Shown one piece after another: positions 33,690-45,850 of a DNA stretch of 64,000 nucleotides (position 1 is the stretch's first letter; every line of letters starts with the position of its first letter). The notes under the pieces were generated by a model. It saw only the letters and a program-made list of their open reading frames with translations. It was not told the DNA's origin and did no database searches. The translations under genes and the position numbers were made by a program. The DNA is taken from positions 2,881,801 through 2,945,800 of the forward strand of contig CM055097.1 of the NCBI GenBank assembly GCA_029204225.1, in the 5' to 3' direction. The DNA is from Diphasiastrum complanatum. Lineage: Eukaryota; Streptophyta; Lycopodiopsida; Lycopodiales; Lycopodiaceae.

Positions 33690-34135
33690 CACCATGTGCT
33701 ATCATTTTGTTGGATCATGGGTAGAAGAAACTCGCAAAACTCACAAAAAATTTATTCATAGAATGTCAAAATCCTTCGGAAAAGAACCAGATGGTCTCAA
33801 TGTAAGTCTCGACTACTCTTTTGTCGTCTCATTAAAAGTATATAATTGTAATTTGTCATGACATGTTTTTTTAGTACTAACCATTTATTTTAATTGAAGT
33901 TTGTCTTTTTTGTGTTTCATGATACCAAAATTCTTTAGGTTTTTTGATGATAAGTATGTTGATTCGCAGATGCATTTTATGGATGTTTATATTTTGTCAA
34001 GAAAAGATTTTGTGTTGTCAATGCATCATGATCAAGCTCAGATATTGATTTTAGTTTGTTCAGTTTGGACACTGATGCCACAATCAGAGTGGCCCTTATA
34101 CAACAAAACAGGTACGCTAATATGAGGTAGTACTG
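33690..34135 (+). pseudogene. Exon-like fragments of unknown gene
   Basis: An ATG near 33693 opens MCYHFVGSWVEETRKTHKKF and continues to GKEPDGLN, followed exactly by a GTAAGT donor. A candidate acceptor (TTAATTGAAG) lies at 33898. Further on, SSDIDFSLFSLDTDATIRVA and LIQQNRYANMR can be read with intervening stops. I do not recognise the protein. It may be a relic of a spliced gene or of another repeat family. Confidence 0.3.
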
Positions 34136-34214
34136 AGAAACATCAAGTCGAAACATCCTCCACTTGATATAGCATGCAATAGAGATAATAACTCTTAAAG
34201 TCACCATCTTTGCA

Positions 34215-35232
34215 ATGGGTGCAAAGGTGAAGCAGCAACAACAACAACAGCCAGACTCCTCCAATGCAGTCGAATTCAAGGAGCAAGACACACACTTGTT
34301 AATGGCTTACAGCAGCAGCGAAGATTGTGATAGTTGGTACCTAGACAGCGACGCTACCCAACACATGACCTCTCGCAAGGAATGGTTTATGGAGTACACA
34401 GCTTACAGCAGAGACCAATTTAACTACCTCGGAGATTCTAGCACTATACACGTGGAAGGCAAAGGAACATTGAAGAACACCTTCAACAACGATTTATCTA
34501 TTTGTGTTCCTAACATCTTTCATGTTTCTTAGTTATCAAAGAACCCATTATCAGTCTCTAAGATAAATAATGAGGGCTACATTGTTTCCTTTTCATCTGA
34601 GGAGTGCACAATATTCGAGAAAGATACTCCTCTGACTACATGCACTTGAGTCGGGAACCTTTACGTACTCTCTAATTCAGTTGCATTAGCTAGTATCTCT
34701 AATGAAAATGTAAACGACAGTGTTGTTCTGTGGCATAGTCGATTTAGACATGTGAATACAAGAACACTTTCTTATATGCTTTGTAATAATTTAGTTGATG
34801 GTTTGAATTTCTCATCTTCCTTAGATAGGAAGTCTTTCTTTTGTGAATCATGCATCTATGGGAAGCACTCTAGAAGCAAGTTTCCAAAATCACATTCCAT
34901 CAAATCAAAGCATGTATTAGATCTTGTACATAGTGATCTCTGTGATCCAATGCCAACTCTGTCATTAGGAGATGCAATTTATTTTATCATTTTCATAGAT
35001 GATTATTCTAGATGGTCTACAGTCATGTTCATTAAGCACAAATCTGAAGTCTTTGAATGGTTCAAGAGATTCAAGGCCCTAGCTGAGACACAAACGTCTA
35101 CAAAAGTGAAGGCACTCCGAACTGATGGTGGTGGCAAATACATCTCTAACGAGATGTCTGACTACATGGCTGTACATGGTATTAGAAGACGGTTCACCAC
35201 TTTCTATTCACCTCAACAGAACGGGATTGCAG
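34215..35232 (+). pseudogene. Ty1/copia protease-integrase remnant (element K)
   Basis: The frame starts after the gag zinc knuckle with a poly-Gln stretch and WYLDSDATQHMTSRKEWF, the copia protease in which the catalytic DSG has become DSD. Two stops interrupt the link region. GAG-pre-integrase follows (VLWHSRFRHVNTRTLSYM, then CESCIYGKHSRSKFPKS). The integrase core then shows its first two acidic residues (LVHSDLCDPM; LRTDGGGKYIS) and YSPQQNGIA. The sequence breaks at about 35232, just before the usual AER. It is the same family as element I (58-59 kb) but in the other orientation. Confidence 0.85.
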
Positions 35233-36540
35233 TCTTCTCCGTTCTCATTCTTCCTATCTCCCATGCCCCATCAGATGGATCCTCCTTGGTTCTATCATCA
35301 AGAGTGATGTTGATATAGAAAATGCATCCAAAAGTTTTAAAAATGTTGACACTCGGCCTTCTAGCAAACAAAACTTCAAAAGGGATTTTTTCATCCAATA
35401 CCACACTCGCCCATCTATGGCACAAAAAATTAGCACACAACAAAGCTTGATCCCAAAAGGATTTAGGAAGATTTGTACCTAACCTCATGGATTTGGCACC
35501 TTAACACAAAGTTCTATTCTTCCTCTCGGCCACTCCATTTTGTTGTGGTGTCCTTGGGCTTCTGTACTCCCTCTTGATACCATGCTCATCACCAAAAGCC
35601 TTCAACTTGGTAGAAATATACTCACCACCATTGTCACTTCTCAAGCACTTGATCTTTGTAGAAGATTGAACCTCCATTGCAATCTTGAACTTGACAAAGA
35701 CATCAAACACCTCATCTTTTCTCTTTAATAAATACATCCAACAAAACCTACTAAAATTATCAACAAAAGTCATATACATCGTAGCACTTCCATTGCTAAT
35801 TGTAGTAACACCATAAATATCCGAATGCATAAGTTGGAAAGGCTTACTTAATCTTGATGTAGTAACCTATGTGACTTTGATAAAACACATTGCTCACAAA
35901 CATGATTTAAGCTTGTTAGAGATTTAGGAAAACCAAACACAACTTGCCTCTTTGACATCACCTCCAACAACTTGTAGTTGAGATGCTCCAATCTCTTGTG
36001 CCACACCTCTTGCATTGACATATGGTCTTTTGACATAAATCCAACTTGGTTAGCAACAGAATCCTACTCTCCTCTACCACAAGAACATTATGCAGTTTTT
36101 TAATTGATGGAAGTTGATCTTGAATAGCAAAAGATTGAACTAGATTAGAGAACCATCTCCTAATCCATTCAAAATTACTTGTACTAGTTCATTATCTTGG
36201 ATCTTTTCTCCTATAGATCCCAATTCTTTGTTCAAGGACATATTCTTGTCCATTCTCTCCACTTCCCCTCATGCTTTGCAAGGTCAAGTTTCTTAGCATA
36301 AGCACTCTTAAAGTGTTTTTGGATTCATAAATGTTCTTTAATGAATCTCAAGCCTCTTTTGATGTGGTACAAGAAGCCACCTCCTTCAAGAAGTCATTGC
36401 TTACATTTAACTTCAAGCAATGTAGGGCTAATCTAACTCTCTTCTTGTACTTTAGTTGCTCTTGGGGAGCTTGAGGCTCTTCCTCAACTCCTAAGACAAT
36501 ATCAAAGAGATCATGAACCACTAGTAGTGATTCCATTCTT
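35233..36540 (-). pseudogene. Ty1/copia gag-integrase remnant (element L)
   Basis: On the minus strand gag starts at 36540 (MESLLVVHDLFDIVLGVEEE) and runs to FSNLVQSFAIQDQLPSIKKL and LVVEESR near 36060. It then passes almost directly to the pre-integrase domain (EVWHKRLEHLNYKLLEVMSK) and the integrase core: HSDIYGV, then LRSDNGGEYIS, then PQQNGVAERKNRT, so all three acidic residues are readable. The zinc knuckle and protease are deleted. It ends in the post-integrase part at the junction with element K. Its gag matches the fragment at 5321-5640. Confidence 0.85.
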
Positions 36541-37665
36541 ACTTTTCAAATGGAATAGTTTGTCGAAGTTAGTTTCTCACTAGATTGTAACATATATCCA
36601 CCCATGGATGTCATTTTGAATGAAAGCCTATGAGATACACAAAGATCTCTTGATAAGGTGTGATCTAAGATAGATTTCTAGCTTTCAAGAAGCTTCTAAT
36701 CTCGGCCCAATCAATCCTAGTTCAACTTGGATGATGGTATAATAGATCAACTACAAATATTCTAGCAATTCACTCCTCAAGAAATTGATTCTAGTTCAAT
36801 TTGGTTTGATATTTCACACACACTTAAGATCTGAACAAATCAGCCTTAAAGATTTGATCTAATGCTTCAAAATGAATTGCTTCAATGACTCAAATCACTA
36901 TTTGATCATTAGCATTCAATAGATTGAACCTAGATCTAGCCAATGCACTAAAAACCTTGAATTTTGAATAGTATGCTATTTTTTGGATCAAAAACACTTC
37001 ATGTGAATGAGTTATTACTCACACATGTCAAGATACCATTCACACGTGTGGATGAGCTCAAGTAGAATGAGTTATGCAAGTAGAAATGTTTTTGATTCAC
37101 ACGTGTGGATAACCATTTTCAAGATTCTACTCAAAGGTCAATTTCACACTAGTGTAGATCAAGCTAAAATCAATCTAACTTTATAAAAATGACTTATGTA
37201 TATTCTTTCACACGTGGGAACAGACTCCACACGTGTGAGATCCTATCAAGCTCAAATAACTTGAGATCTACAAGGTACAACAAGTTGGAAGTGATATTTT
37301 AACAAAATTCACAAGAGATGGACATAGAATCAACAAAGATGAATTCTCCACATGATAAGAGAATACAATGATCTGTTAGAGGTACAACTATTTATAACAA
37401 CCACAATTTCATTTAACCACTTTCCCTTAACCAAAAACCTAGAAATACTAGTCTAAATGCAATGTACCCAAATTAGCCAATCAGAATGGTCCAAACTCGA
37501 CCTCATCCAATTATCTACTTGCCAAAAATAATAAAACCACTCTTTAGACTCTTATTGACGAATAGGAAACTATCTCTAAGTTGAGATTTCAAGTTGGCCC
37601 CAAAATTGCCAAATAAAATGTCGAAACTAGTTGACAATTTTCACATTTCATTGTGGTTGAAAGCA
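36541..37665 (-). mobile_element. Leader and LTR-like region of element L
   Basis: The part from about 37300 to 37660 aligns with 61430-61775 (shared TTAGCCAATCAGAATGG-like and AACTATCTCTAAGTTGAGA-like words). The sequence CAACTATTTATAAC is a reversed TATA box (37386-37399), as expected in a minus-strand LTR. Since it lies upstream of the element L gag it is taken as the 5' LTR with its leader. The exact ends are not determined. Confidence 0.55.
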
Positions 37666-38250
37666 TCTCAAGATGGAAGTTCTTAGGAATATTTGAAATC
37701 AACTCCTCATCAGATTTCTCCTTTTTTCTCGTACCATCTTTCTCCCCCTCCTCATCTTAATTTTCTTCTTGCAGATCTTGTTGGAGCTGTTGCAATGACC
37801 CTCCGAGTTCATCTTCAACGGCCCCAACTTCTTCATGTTGTTCCCGAGCACTACCTGTCTGGTTTGACATCTTTGTTTGGGAGTCCATGGATGAAATATC
37901 TCTTTATAAAATCTTTCTTTCAATCTCTGCTCTTCTATGCATAGACATGGTTACAACCATTCTAGATTCATAGCAAAATTAGAAAAACACAAGCTTCCAG
38001 AGCTAAAAAACACAATCTGTGTGCACCCAAGGCAAAAAAAATTTTCCTAGATGCATCTGTTTCCAACACACCAACGTGCTGAAAATGGACACTTTCAAGG
38101 CAAAAACTTTTAGCCATGGAAGCGCGCGGATCAGACATAGAATGAAGTTACATAATCATAGAATGAATGTAAGCATAGAGCTATCACTAACCATTAATAG
38201 TCTGAAGCCACCCTCTCCTCTAATCGGCCACCCTATCCACTGATTCCACC
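37666..38250. other. Unrecognised spacer
   Basis: No domain or repeat partner was found. Short open frames on both strands around 37700-37940 are unremarkable. Confidence 0.3.
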
Positions 38251-38329
38251 CTCCCTCTCTCTCTCCCTCTCTCTCTCCCTCTCCCTCACTCTCCATCTCC
38301 CCCCCTCTCTTTCTCTCCCTCACTCTCCA

Positions 38330-38421
<92 letters not shown>
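38251..38421. repeat. CT and CA compound microsatellite
   Basis: An imperfect CCCTCTCT tract passes into a pure (CT)n run at about 38334-38382, then without a break into (CA)n to 38420. Confidence 0.95.
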
Positions 38422-38422
<1 letters not shown>

Positions 38423-39316
38423 GAAAGTGTTGAAAATTCCAGAATTCACACGTTTGGGGAATGTCCACAAGAGTGACTAATCTTGATTAAGCTTTGTGAT
38501 TGGCACAGTACCCTAATTCTAGATTGTTCAACAAGATCTAGTTCAGAAGATATGGCTAATTCACAATCTAGCATGCTAATCAATAGACTATGATAGCAAT
38601 GAATCAAAGAATGATTAAAAGTACAAGATTACAGTGCTTTAGCATTAGCTTCAACACGAGTTAGAGAGAGAAAACAGAGAGATAACAAGAAAAACAGTTT
38701 AGATCCAACCAAACATGAGATTGCTATAAAACTTTGGTTCTTCATTATTGATTGTGTGGAGAGCTATACATATTTATGGAGATTGAGATAGCTCGAGGTA
38801 GAACCATATCTATCCATTCCAAAATGACATCTAAAGTGACATCTAGAGTCCATGTGACAATTGTCACTTGTCATGCATGAAATTCTACCAACTTTTTACA
38901 AGTGTACTAGTTCTAACTAGAAATTTCCAAATCATTATGCATGTGTCCATTAAACTTTGTGCATGCCTTGCATGTCACTATGGATCACTTACAATTAATG
39001 CATGTGAGTTGCCACGAGTTTCTACAAGCATAATCATGCTAATTCTATGTCTACAAACTATATGCAAGTTGCATTTATCAAACTAGATAATACATAACCA
39101 TGTAGCTCGAGTTCTATGCAGGCCAAACTTGGCATTTTGCATTAATGAGCTACATACTTGCATGGTACAACATTTGTAGCAAGCCAAGAAATCAATATGG
39201 ATTGTTTTTCAATTTTAACAGAAAGAGGCTTTTCTAGGGTTATCAGAGTGCATAATGTCTAAAGCCTAATGTAATGGGCCGTAAAGGGCCATTACAATAC
39301 ATAGACACACGCACCC
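38422..39316. other. Unrecognised AT-rich spacer
   Basis: No coding region was recognised. The composition (many direct ATGCATG and TCTAG words) is like the LTR regions of this window, but there is no partner copy. Confidence 0.3.
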
Positions 39317-39510
39317 TATCACACACACACACACACACACACACAGAACCTAATGCTAATGCCAAATGCCTAAAACCTAACCCTCAAGTAATCATAACAC
39401 CTAGAACCTAATGCCTAGAACCTAAAACATGAACTAAAGCCTAATGCCTATTGCCTAATGCCTAATGCCTAAAGTGTAAACCCTATTGCCTAATGCCTAA
39501 TACCCTAATT
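39317..39510. repeat. CA microsatellite plus CCTAATG heptamer array
   Basis: A (CA)n run to about 39344 is followed by a degenerate array of heptamers, mostly CCTAATG with variants such as CCTAAAG, CCTATTG and CCTAGAA. The unit length and CCTAA core resemble the plant telomere repeat CCCTAAA, but the consensus differs. Confidence 0.75.
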
Positions 39511-40074
39511 TCTACTACTCAAATTACAATTATTTCAAATCTTTAGATGATGTTACCACAACGTTGTTTGTGTTTCTTTTGTTAAAATTCTCATTGAGTT
39601 AAAAGCCTAATTGAGTATGATCTAATCGAGTCTAACAACCTAGTCATTCATAAACTAATCTATTTAATAGCATAATTGCTCGCAACCTAATCAAGCTGAA
39701 CCATTAGCAAGAGAGTGAGTGATATAATGTGAGGGAGGGGTGAGAACCTTAAAGCTAAATGGCATGGTATCAGACTTATCACCCAAACCACCTAATAATT
39801 GCCATGTTAAAAAGAGCCATTTTGAATAGTTCTATTCAAAAAAGGTAGGCTTGACATCTCATAACTACTATATGAAATGATATCGTAGTGCGCAACAAAC
39901 TGGTCTGGGGAAATCAGACCCCATTACAATGAGGTTAAGAGGGGGTGAGTAATTATAAGAGAGGGGAATAACACAGAAGAAAGAAAAATCGGGTGGAACA
40001 AAAAGATGTGTGTGTGTGTGTGTGTGTGTGTGCACGCATTGTGTGTGTGGGGGTCGAGGGATATGGTAAAACTA
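39511..40074. other. Spacer with TG microsatellite
   Basis: Apart from a (TG)n run at 40006-40032 nothing is recognised. Confidence 0.5.
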
Positions 40075-41435
40075 AATCTGAAATATGGAAGAGGGTGAGA
40101 GAAAGGAGACTGGTCATATTTGTGCTAGAGATGTCAAAACGTCGGACAAAACAGACGGTGGCCACAGATTCATGGGTTTGGCACAAACCCATTAAACCAG
40201 GTGCAGCTCAACTGGGACGTCGTTTTTCTGATAACGTCCTTCTTCATGCCGGATGGAGCACCATTAGGGCACAAGAATAGACTATTTTTTTGGCATTCCA
40301 AATAAGTGGTATGATATCGTCGAAGGGCTCTGTTTTGCATGTTGTCTTTTTCGTCCAGTGCTGCATGTCAAGACGAACCCGCAGCGACAAATCGGGTTCC
40401 AAATGGTTCCGTATTTACAGATAAACATGCTTTCAGGCCATAAATTCTAAAAGCAATATAGGAAACCTAGGCTTGTCAAACCAGAAATTGGTTGAATTCG
40501 TGTTAGAGATGTCAGAACCTCGGACAAAAGTGGCCATAGATTTGTGGGCTTGGCACGAACCCACTAGACTAGGTGCAGCTCAACTTGGACGTCGTTTTTG
40601 TTAAAACGTCCTTTGTGTCGGATGGAGCACCATTGAGGCACAAGAATGGACTACTTCGGCATTCCCAAGAAGTGGTCCGATATTGACAAACGGACTATGT
40701 TTTGCATGCTGTCTATTCTGTCCAGTGCTGCACACCGAGACAAACCCACAACAACAAAACGAGATCCAAATGGTTCCGTACTCACAGAGAAACATGCGTC
40801 CGAGCCATAAATCCAAAAATCAATATGGACTGGTCGGATTCATGCTAGAGATGTCAGAACCTCGGCCAGAAAGTGGCCACAAGTTTGTGGGCATGAACTC
40901 ACTGGACTAGATGCAGCTCAACTTGGACGTCATTTTTCTGAAATTGTCATTCGTCTTGGATGGAGCGCCATTAGGGCACAGGAATATACTACTTTTCGGC
41001 ATTCCCATTAAGTGGTCCGATATTGATGAACGGACTTCGTTTTACATATTGTCTATTCTGTCTAGTGTTGCACATCGAGACAAACCTGCAGCAACAAACC
41101 GGGCTCCAAACGGTTCTGTACTCACATAGAAACGTGCGTCCGAGCCATAAACCCTAAAAACAATATAGGAAACCTAGGCCTATCAGACCGAAAACTAGTC
41201 GGATTCATGCTAGAGATGTCAGAACCTCGCATGGAAGGTGGCCACAGGTTTGTGGGCTTGGCACAAACCCAGTGAACCAGTTGCAACTCAATTCGAACGT
41301 CGTTTGCTTGAAAATGTCCTTCATGCCGGAAGGAGCGCCATTTAGGGCACAACAAATGGACCACTTTTTGACATTTCCAATAAGTGGTCCACTATTGTCG
41401 AACGGGCTCCGTCTTGCATGCCGTTTGTTTCGTCT
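40075..41435. repeat. Tandem satellite, unit about 340-380 bp
   Basis: The word CTAGAGATGTC (or TTAGAGATGTC) recurs at about 40125, 40503, 40845 and 41210, giving spacings of 378, 342 and 365 bases. The units share long blocks, for example GCAGCTCAACTTGGACGTCG, the TGGATGGAGC block and AAACCTAGGC. About 3.6 units are present, diverged by substitutions and small indels. No open frame is conserved across units. Confidence 0.92.
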
Positions 41436-41476
41436 TAATATTTGATAAATGACCAGCAGGGTCGGTAACTTGTTGA

Positions 41477-43798
41477 TCAGCCATGCGAAATTTGTATCGT
41501 GGTTGATCGAGGATATGGAAGCCCCATGACTTTGCCAAGGACAAAAGCCATTATATTGACGTCTAATCCGCTATGAAGGATAACAGATACTGTGGGATAG
41601 TCTTTATAGGACAAGGGCAAGGTGATGCTAGTCCCCTTAGCAACACCTATATTCATAGGAATCTGGGGAATTTTAAAAATCTCTTCTGTTTTCCACTGAA
41701 AACTACGATGGATATATCGTTGAATCCCGGTGAAAGATTTTAGCACACTAATACTTCAAGTCCCTGTAGGGATTACTTTTTGTCAGGAATCTGAACGGAT
41801 AATAGACTTTCCGTATGTTCTTCCTCTCGCAAAAACTCATCTCAAAATTCCTTGTATTGCCTTTGTTTCACGTTTGGGTCTGGGTATTCTTTGGGTAAAG
41901 TGGAAGTTGTCAAGTGGCTTCCATGTGGGTCAGCTGATTTTGGATGGTTTTGCTGCTGTTCTTGTTGTTGGCGTTGTGCTCTAGTTAGAACTCTAACAGG
42001 TTTGGATGATATATGATGTGCTGGAAGGATCTTGTTAAATTGTTTAGGGCAGTCTTTGAAACTGTGTTTACGAACACAGTCTGGGCACTCCAAATGGTAT
42101 TGGTTCTTAGCTTTACAGTCAACCATGAACTGGCCAGTTTTGTCAGAAATAAAACAACGGTTGCTCATTGGGCCTGTGGCAATAACATAACCATCTTGGA
42201 TGGCTAGCTGTGCTAGATTTTTCGGTGGTGTGGAATACTCATCTCGTTTGCACGAGCATGAGTTGTTAGTTGGATATTGTTGAGAATTAACAGATGGAAG
42301 TGTTGTTCGTGATGATACGAGTGATCGTAGAAGTTTTCTACAAGATGTGTTTGTGCAGATTTTCGAGGGTGTCTATGTTTTTGTGCTCCTAGATCAGGTT
42401 GTCCTCTTGGAGGTGGTCCTAAGAGCGCCAACTGTGGTCGAGGTTCATGTCGAGATTGTTTGGGCAACTCTTGTATATGGACTTGGTTGTTTCGTAATAA
42501 AATAGGGCTGATATCAATTTTGTGAACAAACTGGTGTCTAGGAGGTTGATGATGTCCTCCTGACTGTTTGTGAGGCTGGTTTCTTGGATTATAATAGCAA
42601 TAGAGGGATGTATGACCCATAAAGTTGTAGATTTCACATTTGATCAATGAAGTATTTGGGACCGATTGGTATGAAGGGCACTCATTGCCTGTGTGTGCAC
42701 CTCGACAGTGAGGGCACCATGTGTTCTCTCATCTATGGTGGATTTGGCCAGTGGGTAACTGACCTAGCATTGAACTCTGGATAGACTTAAGAGTGTTTTG
42801 AAACTCTTTCATGAGTTTCTCCATCTGTTGTTGGTGTTGCTGGTTAAGCAACTCCATTTGTGTTTTTCACAACTATTCTCGTGTTTCCTCGTTTGGTCGA
42901 GCTTCTTGGACAGCACGATGTGCTCTCCGTTCACGTGGCTCATCGACATCTGATCCCTCGTCTTCTTCCCGAATGGCATCAGACATGGCTTGTTTCAATG
43001 ATGTGTATTCATCATTGGAGCAAAGTTCACGTCGTATCCATCGTGGGAGTTCAACGAGAAACCAAATTATGAGCATAGACTCACTGGGTTACTCTTGTAC
43101 CTGACTTTTTAATCTTTTAAATCGTTCAGCGTAGTCATGCACTTTCTCATCTTTTGTCATTTTGATGTTACTTAGCTTGACAAAAGGACTTTCGATCAAG
43201 ACGAATGGCTTGGAGCGTTTGATAAATGCCTCCTTCAAAAGTGACCAGTCTCATTTATCTTCACGATCAAGGTTAAAAAACCATTCTCATGCTCGATCGA
43301 TCATGGTCATCGAGAAGAGCTGTACTATGGCGTCTGGTGATGTCTCGCCATAGATATCACATGCATTCTCAAAGACTTGAAGAAATCTTTGAGGATCAGT
43401 GTTACCATCGTACTTAGGTAAATCTAGCTTTGGAGTACGTTTATCAGTACGCGGAACATTATCTACAAAAGCTCTATTTAAGTGAGCTTGTGCATGTGAG
43501 ATTCTACAGCATGAAAATGTGGTCGATCGTATGGAACTTCAAAATGCATGGGTTCCCATCGGTTAAATGGATTTGTTGATGGCTCTTGGACTTGGGATTT
43601 CATCCTGGAATATCGATTAAATCGAGCTTGATTGGTAGATGGGGAGACCATCTTTGGTGGATAGTCCTCTGTGGAATTTGGATCGTAAGGACGATCCATA
43701 GCAACTCTAGAGTACCTTAGGATTGGGTAAATAGGCCTCTTGGACTCTTTGGTAACTTGACTAGTGTTTGTTGTTTTCTTTTTTATTATTATTATCAA
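41477..43798 (-). pseudogene. Ty3/gypsy gag-protease remnant (element F)
   Basis: On the minus strand the N-terminal part starts at 43798. The Gag core follows (PKLDLPKYDGNTDPQRFLQV, AIVQLFSMTMIDRA, then VKLSNIKMTKDEKVHDYAER), then an acidic linker, a Gln-rich coiled coil and Cys/His clusters (HCRGAHTGNEC; CEIYNFMGHTSLYCYY; CPDCVRKHSFKDC). A protease-like end (VSVILHSGLDVNIMAFVLG) shows the active-site Asp replaced by His. Several stops and frameshifts are present. Reverse transcriptase and integrase are missing; satellite DNA starts just to the left. The family is different from elements A-D. Confidence 0.75.
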
Positions 43799-43969
43799 TA
43801 TTAGTCAAAGACTAATAATGTGGCCGTGTCCAAATGACACAATTGTTTTGCTTTTTGGTGTTAGGATTTTTTGCAATGAAGTTGGAAAGAACTGTGGTAG
43901 TTGGCAAACACGGAGACCTAGTCAAAGAAGAAAGGTAACTTTGTCTTGAAGTTGACTTGGTTCAGGTGG

Positions 43970-44475
43970 GAAGTCAAGGCTCTCGGTTGAGATTTGATAG
44001 AAATCCTCGGTTGAGATTTGATAGAAAGGTCCAGTTGAAATTTGATAGAACAATCCGGTTGAGATCTGAGAGACAGCTCCGGTTGAGATCTAATAGGCAG
44101 TTATGGTTGAGATCTGATAGAACAGCTCCAGTTGAGATGTGATAGAACAGCGCCGGTCGAAATCTGAGAGGAAGCTTTGGTCGTGATCTGAGAGGAAGCG
44201 TCGATCGAGATCTGAGAGGAAGCTTTGGTCGAGATCTGAGAGGAAGCTTTGGTCGAGATCTGAGAGGAAGCTTCGAGATCTGAGAGGAAGCTTCGAGATC
44301 TGAGAGGAAGCTTCGGTCAAGATCTGAGAGGAAACTTCGGTCGAGATCTGATAGGATGCTTCGGTCGAGATCTGAGAGAAAGCTCCGGTCGAGATCTGAG
44401 AGAAAGTTTCGGTCGAGATTTGTTGGGAAAGCTCCGGTCGAGATTTGACGAGAAAGCTTCGGTCGAGATTTGACA
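43970..44475. repeat. 24-bp minisatellite in the leader of element F
   Basis: About twenty imperfect copies of a unit like GGTCGAGATCTGAGAGGAAGC lie between the primer site and gag of element F. In one minus-strand frame they read as SDLDQSFL repeats without stops for over 70 codons, so the array may once have extended the gag N terminus, or this may be chance from a unit length divisible by three. Confidence 0.85.
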
Positions 44476-44735
44476 GGATATTACGAGTAGTTGTTTGGTC
44501 GAGAGTCAGTGTGTTGTTTCAATAGGTGAATGAAACTATGTTTCGTCTGGTCCAGATGAGAGTCGTGGAGCTCGGCTAGGGAAAGAGCGTGAAGCCTTGG
44601 TCGAGAACAAAGTTGGACGTTGGTCGAGATGAAAGTGACAAGCTCAGTAATGATGCGTGTGTGAGACTTCAGAGTGATGATTTGACAGCACAGATCGAAA
44701 AGATTTGGCTTGGATAAGTGTCTGTGGACCTGTGA

Positions 44736-44746
44736 AAATGGCGCCA
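44736..44746 (-). other. Primer-binding site of element F
   Basis: The minus strand reads TGGCGCCATTT, the start of the TGGCGCC-type primer site common in plant Ty3 elements. It differs from the tRNA-iMet sites elsewhere in the window. Confidence 0.55.
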
Positions 44747-44749
44747 AAT

Positions 44750-45844
44750 ATTCACAGATTTCAGCTGAATCTGTGAACACGATTCTTTATCGTTCGTTCT
44801 TCTTTTTGTTACTTCCATTGGTTACAGTTCTTTATGGTTCAATCTTCTTGTTAGAATGATTTCCAAACATAAGTTTTTCTCAGATTACAACATGTATTCC
44901 CAGCCTATCAGTGGGGAGAGATGGATACGTTACTCAACTACAGGCATTTAGAAGTCATACAACCAATCCTAGCTCAGTATAAATCAACGTTATGAATCAG
45001 AGAATCTATCTATCAAAATCAGGGAACAATGCAATGACAAGATTAAGCTACTCAGCAAGAAACAAGAAACAAGAAACAAGAAAACTAACATCCTAACAGC
45101 ATTCTAACAGCCCAAGGATCAAGAAACACCCATTTTTTGATGCTTAGAATGTCCAAGAACAATCAAGGACAAGATTGTTAGAGAGTATGCAAATCAGATC
45201 CACAATCTCAGCCTCTATAGTTTACCTACATGCTGAAACTACAAAATCAAGAAACAAGAAAGTTAATCCACATCTACATTCCACAAAAAAGTAAACAAGA
45301 GATCTAACTAATCCACAATCACAAAGAAAATCAGAACATGCTCATAGAAATTTCACTCAAGAAGATTGCCATGAACAAGGAGTTTCATAATCATCAAGAA
45401 TTCGTGGAAGATCTTCTTTATTCACTCAAGAGCAATTGACAATACAATCGAAGCTCCCTCACAAGAGAGGGGGGCCCTTAAATAAGCAAGAAGGCTGCCC
45501 ATGTGGAGCCCAAGTGACAATTCCACTAATTTGAAAAATACAAGTGGAATTTGCCCTTCCACTAGAGGTCACCATCAAAAGGTGGCTCACTCTAAATTAT
45601 TTAAGGAGGTCTATGCTTATTTACATTGCCTAGGAAACATTACGAATTCCTACATGGTCATTCTTTCTCTGGGATACACCATGTAGGCTCACATAGATAA
45701 TGATTGTCTTCCTAGCTAGTAATTCTCAGCTCTCATGCTTGACTCTCAGCTTCCTCTGCTCTCCTCCTTCCGAGACCTCCTCGGTCATGGGTGATTATCT
45801 TCAGCTTGGCTCGGTATTTTGGGATTCTCTAAAATCCGCTAACA
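44750..45844 (-). mobile_element. 5' LTR of element F
   Basis: On the minus strand the LTR begins TGTTAGCGGATTTTAG at 45844. That end is set by the resumption of a copia RNase H frame at 45851. It ends beside the primer site near 44750. A reversed TATA-like word (CTTAAATAAG) lies near 45477. No 3' LTR is present because the left part of the element is lost. Confidence 0.6.
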
Positions 45845-45850
45845 TCAGCC

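Noticed and set aside
41122..41364. Open frames within the 40-41.4 kb tandem array.
   Set aside because: They are not conserved between the satellite units, so they are chance frames.
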